Source: Paracoccus sp. (in: a-proteobacteria)
GTDB taxonomy: Bacteria; Pseudomonadota; Alphaproteobacteria; Rhodobacterales; Rhodobacteraceae
DNA length: 37,301 bases
Assembly (NCBI RefSeq): GCF_030538695.1
Contig: NZ_JAUNTN010000030.1
Location: 1-37,301, forward strand
Direction of reading: 5' to 3'
Shown here piece by piece: positions 25,032-32,673 of this stretch. The number at the start of each line of letters is the position of its first letter. The stretch's first letter is position 1. The position numbers and the translations under genes were made by a program. A model generated the notes under the pieces. It worked only from the letters and a program-made list of their open reading frames with translations. It was not told the origin of the DNA and did no database searches.

Positions 25032-26167
25032 TCGTCCGGCCGCACCCACCAGGTGCCGGCGACCGCGACGGGCAGGAACCGCTCGTCAATTTCGGCCAGT
25101 GTGCCGGCGGGGTCCAGATCGGCGAACAGCTCGGGGTGGAACAGCTGCGCCAGATACTCGATCAGCGCGATATGGGCGGGGTTGTCGTTGAAGAGATGCC
25201 AGACGCCCGCCGCATGTCCGTCCTGAACGGCGGGCAGCGACGACATGCCGGGCGCCGACAGCAGCGCATGCAGGCTGTCCTGCGCCGCGTCCGCATCGAC
25301 CGTTGGCCCCAGCACAAGCCCGCCGCGCGCCGCCATATGGGCGCCGCCCGTGGCGACGTAAAAGTCCGGGTCGGCCGCGATCAGGTATTCCAGACTGACA
25401 TTGCCCAGAACGCCCTGCACCACATCCGCGCCGATGTTGCGGCCCCCGGCGGTGGCGATGAAATCGTTGAAGACGCCCATTCCCACCGTTGAACAGCAGC
25501 CCGAGGGCGCGGCATGGACATGGAAGAAGACGTCCGGCCGCTCGGGTTCGGCTTCGGCCAGACGGTCGCGGATGCGGTCCATCCGGGTCTGGTAGAACTC
25601 GGCAAAGGCATCCGCGCGTTCCTCGGTGCCGGTCAGGGCCGCAAGGATATGCAGGCTGGGCAGCGTGTTTTCCTGCGGATGCGAGAAGAAATCGACATAA
25701 ACGACGGGAATGCCTGCCGCCTCGACCTGCGCGCGCGCGCGGTCGAGGCCCGGATCGCCGGCATCCATCAGCGACAGCACCAGAAGGTCGGGTTGCAGCG
25801 CGATGATGCTTTCGGTCGAGATGTCGCGGTTGCCCGAGCCGACCGGGCGGATGGCGTCGATCTGCGGGAACCGTTGCCGGTAGGCGTCCATCGTCGGCGG
25901 GTCCAGCGCCTTGTCCAGCCGCCAGCCGACGACAAGCGAGACCGGATCGTCATGCAAAAGCCCCAGCACGGACATGTGCCGCCCCTCGCCCAGAACCAGA
26001 CGGGTGGCGGGACGATCCAGCGCGACCTCTCGGCCCAGAATGTCGGTAATCACGATCCGCGCGGCGGCGGGACCGGCGACAAGCAGGGCGGCCAGTGTCA
26101 CCGCCAGCATCGGGATTATGGACCGCAGCAGCGTCAGGCGGTTCGGGGCGTTCAGGGGCATCCGCAT
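25028..26167 (-). CDS. Ferric-siderophore periplasmic binding protein
   Basis: A 379-residue protein with an N-terminal signal (hydrophobic about 16-35, ending GPAAAR) and the FepB/FhuD-type periplasmic binding fold: ITDILGREVALDRPATRLVL, SIIALQPDLLVLSLMDAG, NIGADVVQGVLGNVSLEYLI and DPDFYVATGG. Two adjacent cysteines (PSGCCSTVG) are unusual in the family. Hands the ferric siderophore to the FecCD permease. Preceded by GGAAGGAG and 45 bases after the YncE-like gene. Confidence 0.88.
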   Translation of the reverse strand: MRMPLNAPNRLTLLRSIIPMLAVTLAALLVAGPAAARIVITDILGREVALDRPATRLVLGEGRHMSVLGLLHDDPVSLVVGWRLDKALDPPTMDAYRQRFPQIDAIRPVGSGNRDISTESIIALQPDLLVLSLMDAGDPGLDRARAQVEAAGIPVVYVDFFSHPQENTLPSLHILAALTGTEERADAFAEFYQTRMDRIRDRLAEAEPERPDVFFHVHAAPSGCCSTVGMGVFNDFIATAGGRNIGADVVQGVLGNVSLEYLIAADPDFYVATGGAHMAARGGLVLGPTVDADAAQDSLHALLSAPGMSSLPAVQDGHAAGVWHLFNDNPAHIALIEYLAQLFHPELFADLDPAGTLAEIDERFLPVAVAGTWWVRPDE

Positions 26168-26180
26168 CTCCTTCCGGGGC

Positions 26181-26204
26181 GGCGCGCGGGCGGGGCCGCG
26201 CGCC
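26181..26204 (-). promoter_or_regulatory. Intercistronic GC hairpin
   Basis: GGCGCGCGG (26181-26189) pairs perfectly with CCGCGCGCC (26196-26204) around a 6-base loop. It lies in the short gap between the YncE-like gene and the binding-protein gene, with no T-run. It could partly uncouple expression of the two; the role is inferred. Confidence 0.5.
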
Positions 26205-26212
26205 AGCCGGTC

Positions 26213-27616
26213 TTACTTCTGACGGATGCGCCAGATCTGGTCGCCCTCGGCATCATCCTCGCCGAGTGCCTTGTTGACGGCGAAGACGTTGCCCTGCCCG
26301 TCGGCCTTCAGGTGGTTCGGGAAGGTGCCGGCGTCGATATTGGCGACGATCTGCCCGTCCGTATCGACGACGGCGATGGTGTGCGAGCCGCGGTTGGCGA
26401 CATAGGCCAGCCGGCTCTGCGGCTCGAACGCGACGTTCAGCGCGCCGGCGCCCGTCTCGACATCGTGCAGCACCTCGCCGCTTTCCACGTCGACGATCAG
26501 CAGGTTGTCGGTCGCCTGCGAGGCCACGAACAGCAGACCGTCCTGCGCGTCATAGGCCACGCCCGAAGCCGACTTGGCGCCCGGAATCGACATGATCCGC
26601 GCCTCGCCGCTGTCCAGGTCGATGACTGCGGCCTCTGGGGTGGTCATGCTGACGGTGAACAGCGTGCCGCTGTCCTCGTCCAGATCAAGGCTCATGACCG
26701 AGAACGACTCGCGCCGGATCTGGCTGGGAACGGTGATCGGCTCAAGCTGTTCCAGCGTCTCGGTGTCGAAGACGTGGATCTGGTCGGTGAAGGCGGCGCT
26801 GACATAGGCGCGGCCGCGGGTCTCGTCCACCACCACGTCGCGCGAATGGGGCACGATGCCCGGCTCGAACTGCTTGACCAGCGACAGATCGGCAGCGTCA
26901 TAGACGGCCATCGTGTCCTGCCGGGTGTTGGTGACCCAGACCCGCGCTTTGGTGCGGTCCACATCCAGACCATAGACGGCGAAAACGCCGCCGTCGCTGC
27001 CATCGGGACGGGCGGGGGCGGCTTCGGGGGTTGCCTCGGCCTCGGTCTCAAGCGTTTCGGGGTTCACACGGACCAGCAGGGACTGGCTGACCGGCGGGCG
27101 CCCCACGGCCGAGGTGACATAAAGCGCCCCCTCGTCGTCCAGCGCCACCTGATACAGACCCCGCGTCACCTTCTGGCTGGTGATGTCGAAGCGGTCGGCG
27201 CCCTCGATCGGCAGGTCGGGCGACACCTTCATCTCGACCACGGTGGCCGCCGCCGGGTTTTCCGCGATTACGACGATCGGTTGCAGGCCGGTCGCGGCCT
27301 CATCCTCGATGGACAGATCAAAGCTGATCTCTCCGTCGTCACCGACGACAATGGGGCCGTCCTGGTTCAGGACGGTCGTGCCGCGCATCAGCGTGATCTC
27401 TTGCCCCGGGATCAGCCCCGAACCCGCCAGAACGGCATCGCCGCCCGGAGTGATCACGCCACCCCGCTCGGCTGCGGATGCATTGACACGGCCGGTGAAC
27501 CCGTCCGATGTGGCCGTGAACACCGATTGTGCGAACGAGGGGCCGGCAACCAGTGCCAGCGCAATGGCAGATGCCCCCAGAAGCGATGAGACGCGGCGGT
27601 CTATGGAATGCAGCAT
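26213..27616 (-). CDS. YncE-like periplasmic beta-propeller protein
   Basis: A 467-residue protein with a signal peptide (ALALVAGPSFAQ). An N-terminal Ig-like region (about 45-120: GSGLIPGQEITLMRGTTVLN) is followed by a seven-bladed propeller with repeated blades such as ARVWVTNTRQDTMAVYDAAD, RAYVSAAFTDQIHVFDTETL, LLFVASQATDNLLIVDVES and LAYVANRGSHTIAVVDTDG. E. coli YncE, about 350 residues, is Fur-regulated and sits near a TonB receptor gene. Here it is the first gene of the leftward iron-uptake operon. Its biochemical role is unknown; a periplasmic iron or siderophore handling function is plausible. Confidence 0.8.
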   Translation of the reverse strand: MLHSIDRRVSSLLGASAIALALVAGPSFAQSVFTATSDGFTGRVNASAAERGGVITPGGDAVLAGSGLIPGQEITLMRGTTVLNQDGPIVVGDDGEISFDLSIEDEAATGLQPIVVIAENPAAATVVEMKVSPDLPIEGADRFDITSQKVTRGLYQVALDDEGALYVTSAVGRPPVSQSLLVRVNPETLETEAEATPEAAPARPDGSDGGVFAVYGLDVDRTKARVWVTNTRQDTMAVYDAADLSLVKQFEPGIVPHSRDVVVDETRGRAYVSAAFTDQIHVFDTETLEQLEPITVPSQIRRESFSVMSLDLDEDSGTLFTVSMTTPEAAVIDLDSGEARIMSIPGAKSASGVAYDAQDGLLFVASQATDNLLIVDVESGEVLHDVETGAGALNVAFEPQSRLAYVANRGSHTIAVVDTDGQIVANIDAGTFPNHLKADGQGNVFAVNKALGEDDAEGDQIWRIRQK

Positions 27617-27746
27617 GATGATCTCCGGTAGGAATGTCGATCTCGAAAAGGCTTGACCAATGATCTGGGCTGGCTTGGATCATGCACACCAGTATATTCC
27701 TGACTGCGATTGTCAACCATCATCGGCCTGAAAGGACAGCTCCGAT
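27617..27746. promoter_or_regulatory. Divergent promoter region with a TGAC-N7-GTCA dyad
   Basis: The only upstream region for both the leftward uptake operon and the rightward esterase gene. A 15-base dyad TGAC-N7-GTCA lies at 27701-27715. It overlaps a TTGACA (minus strand, 27716-27711); a TATACT follows 14 bases on, shorter than the ideal spacing. Read as TGA-N9-TCA, the dyad resembles the IRO-type boxes of alphaproteobacterial iron regulators. An iron-responsive operator is likely from context but not proven; the box was not found before the ligase or receptor genes. Confidence 0.45.
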
Positions 27747-28574
27747 ATGAACCAGACAGGCCGCGTTGGACCCGAGCACGCACTGCAAAAAGCCGAGCTT
27801 GCGCTGATGCAGCAGGGCTGTGACACCCACAGGCTGCGCCAGTTCAGCCTGATCGGGCACCGGCTGTTCGTCGCCGTGCCCGTGACCCCTGCGCCTGCGG
27901 CAGGATGGCCGGTGCTGTATCTTCTGGACGGAAACGCGGCTTTCGATTTCCTGACGGCCGAGCATCTGGCGCTTGCGCCCGGTCTGGTGGTCGTCGGGAT
28001 CGGCTATGACACCGACCGGCAGTTCGCGCGTGCGCAGCGTGTGCTGGATTTCACCGCGCCCGATGGCCCCGGCGACGGTCTGCGCCCGGATCACGTCCAT
28101 CCTGACCGCATGGCGGGCGGCGCCGGCCTGTTTCTGGACCGCCTGACAGGCCCGCTGCGCGCCGCCGCCGAGGATGGGTTGCCAATCGACGCCAACCGCC
28201 GCAGCCTTTGGGGACACAGCTTCGGCGGGCTGTTCACCCTTTATTCGCTGCTGGTGCGGCCCAGTGCGTTTGCGCGATATGCGGCGATCAGCCCGTCGAT
28301 CTGGTGGGACGAGGCGTTGATCCGCCGCGTCGCCGCAGCGGCCCCCGCCATGACAGCCCCGCCCCCGCTGCTGATCGCCATGGGCGACCGCGAGAAGCGG
28401 TCCGGCAGCGATGGGCCACCGCCAGACGGGCCGCCCGCCGCAACGGTCGGCTTCGTGACCGACCTGCGCGCCCATCCCGGCCTTGATCCGCAGGTCCATG
28501 TGCTGCCCGGCCTGCAGCACATCCAGACACTGCCCGCATCCTTGCCCCTGGCGCTGCCCTTCGCGGCGACCTAG
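27747..28574 (+). CDS. Siderophore esterase (IroE/Fes-like alpha/beta hydrolase)
   Basis: A 275-residue esterase. Nucleophile Ser158 lies in SLWGHSFGGLFTLY. The family features LLDGNAAFDFL, VGIGYDTDRQFARAQRVLDF and ISPSIWWDEALIRR match IroE-type catecholate siderophore esterases, and a C-terminal His (GLQHIQTLP) completes the triad. No signal peptide, so it probably acts in the cytoplasm like Fes, cutting the imported ferric tri-serine lactone to release iron and DHB-Ser units. Preceded by AAGGA at 27731. Its stop codon overlaps that of the NRPS gene on the other strand (CTAG). Confidence 0.85.
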   Translation: MNQTGRVGPEHALQKAELALMQQGCDTHRLRQFSLIGHRLFVAVPVTPAPAAGWPVLYLLDGNAAFDFLTAEHLALAPGLVVVGIGYDTDRQFARAQRVLDFTAPDGPGDGLRPDHVHPDRMAGGAGLFLDRLTGPLRAAAEDGLPIDANRRSLWGHSFGGLFTLYSLLVRPSAFARYAAISPSIWWDEALIRRVAAAAPAMTAPPPLLIAMGDREKRSGSDGPPPDGPPAATVGFVTDLRAHPGLDPQVHVLPGLQHIQTLPASLPLALPFAAT

Positions 28575-31500
28575 TCCCGCATCCGCCGCGCCAGCATCGG
28601 CGCGATCAGCGCCGAGGCCGCGGGCGAGGTCATGTCGGCATGGAGGAAAGGCACTTCCTCCATCTCGACCTCGGCATAGGGGGTCCACATCGCGGCGGAC
28701 AGGTTGGTTCCGGCGTGATCCAGCGCGGCGCGGATATGCGTCAGCCGCCCTGCCATGCGTCGGTGGCTGTGGCCGCGCACCAGCCGGTTCGTGTCCGTCA
28801 CCACCCGCACGACGCCGTCCAGAACATCCTCGGGCAAGGCGCCGAGCGCGCTGTCGCCCCGGCGCAGGAAGCCCATGACCTTGTCGCGCGTGTCAAGGTC
28901 CTGATGCGCCTCGGGATCATGGCCCGCGATCGCCAGCAGGGCACGCAGGGCGGCGACCGCGTCGGGATCGGGCTGATCGCGCCACGCATCGGCCGGATAG
29001 CTGTCCAGCGCCGCGACCATTCCCGGCACGCGGCCCTGCGCCTCCAGCGCCAGCGCGACCTCTTGTGCAATGATGCCGCCAACCGACCAGCCGGCCAGAT
29101 GGACCGGACCCGAAGGGACCAGCGCCGCGATATGGGCGGCATAATCCTGCGCCAGCGCCCTGATGCCGGAGGGCATGGGCTGTGATGGATCCAGCCCCGG
29201 ATGCTGCACCCCCCAGACCCGCCGGGCGGGCGCGATCAGCCGCGCAAGGTGGCGATAGCCCCAGGCAAGCCCCCCCGCCGGGTGGATCAGAAACAGCGGC
29301 GCGGTATCCGGCTCGCCATCCGCCAGAAGGATCGTCGGGCCAAGCCCGTCGTCATGCACCGCGCCCGCATCCAGGACGGCTGCCAGCTGCGACAGGACCG
29401 GATGCGCGAAGACCGCGCCGAGGCCGGGATCGCGGCCGGTCTGTTCCCCGATCGCCAGCAGCAGGCGCACGGCCGACAGCGAGTCTCCGCCAAGCGCGAA
29501 GAAGTCCGCCTCGGCGGGCAGCGGCTCGGCCAGGGCCAGCACCTCGGCATAGAGCCGGGCCAGAAGATGCTCGGTCGGGGTGATTGGTGCCCGTCCCTCG
29601 GCGGAAAAGACCGGGGCTGGAAGGGCGCTGCGGTCCAGCTTGCCGTTCGACGTGACCGGCATCGCGTCCAGCGCGATCTCGGCCTGCGGGACCATGTAGG
29701 CGGGCAGCTGCGTGGACAGGTGCCGCGCCAGATCACCCGGCCGCCAATGCGGCTGCGGCACCAGATAGGCGACAAGGTGCATGTCCCCCGCAGGACCTTT
29801 CCGCGCCAGCACCACCGCCTCGCGCGCCAGGTCCGACGCGGTGATCGCGGCCTCGATCTCGCCCAGCTCGATCCTGAGGCCGCGGATCTTCACCTGATGG
29901 TCCGAGCGGCCAAGAAAGACCACCGCCCCGTCGTGCCGCCGCCGCGCCAGATCGCCGGTCGCGTAGAGCTGCTGGCCGGGATGGGCCGGGTCGGGGATGA
30001 ACCGCTCGGCCGTCAGTTCGGGCTGGCCCAGATAGCCCTGCGCCAACTGCACGCCGCCCAGATGAAGGTGGCCGGCAAGCCCCGGCGGGACCGGGCGCAT
30101 CCGGTCGTCAAGAATCTCCAGCCGGGTGTTCCAGACCGGCCAGCCGATGGGAACCGGCCCCGCAGTATCGCCCGCGGCAGGCCAATAGCTGACATCGACC
30201 GCCGCCTCGGTCGGGCCATAGAGGTTGTGCAGCGCGCCGTCGATGCGGGCGTGAAAGCGATCACGCTGATCGGCCGTCAGCTCTTCGCCCGAGCAGAAGA
30301 CGCAGCGCAGCGCCAACCCGGCCGAAGCGGGTGCGGCCAGAAAGGCCGACAGCATCGAGGGGACGAAATGCAGCACCGTGATGTCGTGCCTGCGGATCGC
30401 GGCCGCGATGCGGGCGGGGTCGCGATGCGCGCCGGGTTGGGCCATGACCAGATGCGCGCCGGTCATCATCGGCAGAAACAGCTCCCACACCGAAACGTCG
30501 AAGGTCGCCGGCGTTTTCTGCAGGATGCGGTCGGCGGGGCCGATGCCATACTCTGCCGCCATCCAGCACAGACGGTTGACGATGGCGCGATGCGAGACGA
30601 CGACGCCTTTCGCCTCGCCGGTCGAGCCAGAGGTGAAGATGACATAGGCGGTGTCGTCCGGGGTCGGTGCCTTGCCCCCCATCGGGCCATGCTGCGGCCA
30701 GTCGGGCGGGGTCAGCAGCGGCGTGCCGGGCGCAAATAGCCCCGACAGCTCTGCCGAGGTCAGCACCACTGCGGGCTTGGCCCGTTGCAGGATGCGGGCG
30801 ATCCGTGCGGGCGGGTGGTCGGGGTCCAGCGGCAGATAGGCGGCCCCTGTCCGCATCACCGCCAGCAAGGCGACGGGCAGGTCCAGCCCGCGCTCCAGCG
30901 CGACTGCAACGATGCGGCCCGGTCCCGCCCCCATCTGCGCCAGCCGCCCGGCCAGCGCGGCGCTGCGCGCATCAAGCTGGGCAAAGCTGAGCGTGCGCTC
31001 GCCGAAGGTCACGGCAGGGCTATCTGGCGTAGCGGCGACCTGCGCGGCGATCAGGTCGGTCAAGGTCGTGTCTGGCACAGGGTGACGCGCCGCGTCGTGC
31101 AAAGCCGCGACGGCGGCGATCTCGGCCTGGCTGGCGGTAGAAACCTCGGACAGACGGGACGCGGCAAGGGCGCTCGCCAGAAACGCAGGGAGACGTTCCG
31201 CGTGGCCCGCCACATCCTGCGGGGAATAGAGGTCGGGATTCGCGTCAGCCTCGAAGAGGATGCCCGACACGGGATCGCCCCGGAAGGTCAGCGTCAGGTC
31301 ATCGACCGCCCCCGCCCCCAGGATGTGCAGCACCGTCCGCAGCCCCGCGAAAACCGGCGGTCGGTCGAAGGGCTGGACGTTGACCAGCGGCCCGTAAAGC
31401 CGCCGATCGCCGCCGATCAGGCCAAGCTCCCGTCTCAGGTATTCGCTGCGATAAAGCCCGTGCCGGCGGGCCTGCGCCATGTCCGCGCAGGTGGCGGCCA

Positions 31501-32434
31501 GCCAGTCCGCAAGCGGCGCATCCTCGTCGGGCGAAATCAGCTGCGGCAGCACGTTCATCGCCATGCAGGGAAGTCGCGCAATGCGCCGGCCCATCCGTGC
31601 CATGAAGGGCAACCCGATCACCGCCCGCCCGCCCGTCCAGCGCGCCAGATACGCCCCCGTCAGCGCGGCCAGGACGTCGGGCCAGCCAAGACGCGCCCGG
31701 TCCGCCAGCGCCGCCAGATCACGGGCCAACGCCGGCGGCAGCCAGCGGCTTTCGCGCAAGAATCCATGCGCCGAGACGGCCCGTCCGCCCGCCGGACCCA
31801 TCGCGGGCGGCAGGTCCGCCAGCCGCGCATGCCACCAATCCCGATCCGCATTCCGCCGGTCCGAGGCGCGCCAGGCCGCGTCATCCTCGGTCGCGCGGGA
31901 CAGCGGCGGGAAGGGCAGCGGCGATGGGGTGCCGTTCACCAGCGAAGAATAATGCTCGGCGATCCGGTTCGTGACCAGCACCATGCCATAGCCGTCTATC
32001 GCCAGATGGTGGATGCGCTCGTATATCAGGCAGCGGTCCGCCCCAAGGATGAACAGCGTGAACCGCGCCGCAGGTTTGGTCGCAAGCGCCACGGGCCGGT
32101 CGCTGTCGGCCAGCATCTCGGCCAAAGCGTGCGCCTCGGCATCGGGGCGGGCGGACAGATCGACGACCTGCGGCAGCACCGCCTCCGGGTGCAGCCATTG
32201 CACCGGCCCGTCCGGGCCAGAGGCAAAGCGCAGGCGCAGCGCCTCGGTCTCGGCCAGCGTGCGGGTCAGCGCAAGGCGCAGCGCGTCAAGGTCGATGGGA
32301 CCGGTCAGGTCCAGATACTGGCCGGTGTTCAGGATCGGACTGGCCGGGTCCAGCGCCTGCGCATACCACAGCCCCTCTTGCGCCTCGGTCAGAGGTTGCG
32401 GCGCAACGCCGTCGATCCGGCCGTGATCGTTCAT
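28571..32434 (-). CDS. entF: EntF-type NRPS (C-A-PCP-TE), serine-activating
   Basis: A 1287-residue synthetase, close to EntF. Condensation domain (about 12-445) with HHLAIDG (142-148). Adenylation domain (about 455-935) with FTSGSTGEAKG and YGPTEAAVD. Its specificity residues are Asp646, Val647, Trp650, His689, Phe713, Ser715, Leu738, Val746, Asp747 and Lys932, the code DVWHFSLVDK, identical to serine-loading EntF. Carrier domain with LGGDSL (Ser985). Thioesterase with GWSVGG (Ser1117) and a late His. It would join DHB to Ser and cyclise three units to an enterobactin-like trilactone. The ATG at 32434 overlaps the carrier-protein stop (ATGA). No MbtH-like protein is encoded here. Confidence 0.93.
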   Translation of the reverse strand: MNDHGRIDGVAPQPLTEAQEGLWYAQALDPASPILNTGQYLDLTGPIDLDALRLALTRTLAETEALRLRFASGPDGPVQWLHPEAVLPQVVDLSARPDAEAHALAEMLADSDRPVALATKPAARFTLFILGADRCLIYERIHHLAIDGYGMVLVTNRIAEHYSSLVNGTPSPLPFPPLSRATEDDAAWRASDRRNADRDWWHARLADLPPAMGPAGGRAVSAHGFLRESRWLPPALARDLAALADRARLGWPDVLAALTGAYLARWTGGRAVIGLPFMARMGRRIARLPCMAMNVLPQLISPDEDAPLADWLAATCADMAQARRHGLYRSEYLRRELGLIGGDRRLYGPLVNVQPFDRPPVFAGLRTVLHILGAGAVDDLTLTFRGDPVSGILFEADANPDLYSPQDVAGHAERLPAFLASALAASRLSEVSTASQAEIAAVAALHDAARHPVPDTTLTDLIAAQVAATPDSPAVTFGERTLSFAQLDARSAALAGRLAQMGAGPGRIVAVALERGLDLPVALLAVMRTGAAYLPLDPDHPPARIARILQRAKPAVVLTSAELSGLFAPGTPLLTPPDWPQHGPMGGKAPTPDDTAYVIFTSGSTGEAKGVVVSHRAIVNRLCWMAAEYGIGPADRILQKTPATFDVSVWELFLPMMTGAHLVMAQPGAHRDPARIAAAIRRHDITVLHFVPSMLSAFLAAPASAGLALRCVFCSGEELTADQRDRFHARIDGALHNLYGPTEAAVDVSYWPAAGDTAGPVPIGWPVWNTRLEILDDRMRPVPPGLAGHLHLGGVQLAQGYLGQPELTAERFIPDPAHPGQQLYATGDLARRRHDGAVVFLGRSDHQVKIRGLRIELGEIEAAITASDLAREAVVLARKGPAGDMHLVAYLVPQPHWRPGDLARHLSTQLPAYMVPQAEIALDAMPVTSNGKLDRSALPAPVFSAEGRAPITPTEHLLARLYAEVLALAEPLPAEADFFALGGDSLSAVRLLLAIGEQTGRDPGLGAVFAHPVLSQLAAVLDAGAVHDDGLGPTILLADGEPDTAPLFLIHPAGGLAWGYRHLARLIAPARRVWGVQHPGLDPSQPMPSGIRALAQDYAAHIAALVPSGPVHLAGWSVGGIIAQEVALALEAQGRVPGMVAALDSYPADAWRDQPDPDAVAALRALLAIAGHDPEAHQDLDTRDKVMGFLRRGDSALGALPEDVLDGVVRVVTDTNRLVRGHSHRRMAGRLTHIRAALDHAGTNLSAAMWTPYAEVEMEEVPFLHADMTSPAASALIAPMLARRMRD

Positions 32435-32673
32435 CGTTGTCCCGACACCTCTTGCGGTGCGATCTGCTGCCACCACTCACCAAGCGTCGCGTATTCGGCG
32501 AAGACGCCGAAATCGGCCGTCAGCCCCGCCTCTTCCCATTCCAGCACCAGCCGCATCAGTCGCAGCGAGTCGAGACCAAGGTCCGGCAGGTGATCGTCGT
32601 CGGCAATCTCGGCCGGGTCCATATGCACGGCCCGCGCCACGTCGGCGCGCATCCGCTCCAGCGTCAGCGTCAT
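32431..32673 (-). CDS. Free-standing aryl carrier protein
   Basis: An 80-residue carrier protein with the phosphopantetheine site [11 protein letters not shown] (Ser36). In enterobactin systems this domain is the C-terminal part of EntB, fused to an isochorismatase; here it stands alone. It would be loaded with DHB by the neighbouring ligase and donate it to the NRPS condensation domain. The ATG at 32673 overlaps the ligase stop, and its own stop overlaps the NRPS start, so the three are made together. Longer frames upstream are shadows of the ligase gene. Confidence 0.9.
   Translation of the reverse strand: MTLTLERMRADVARAVHMDPAEIADDDHLPDLGLDSLRLMRLVLEWEEAGLTADFGVFAEYATLGEWWQQIAPQEVSGQR

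Noticed and set aside
25514..27589. 691-residue plus-strand frame over the binding-protein and YncE-like genes
   Set aside because: It spans two well-supported opposite-strand genes and has no recognisable domain.
30785..32593. 602-residue plus-strand frame over the NRPS gene
   Set aside because: Arg/Gln/Pro-rich shadow of the condensation and adenylation domains.
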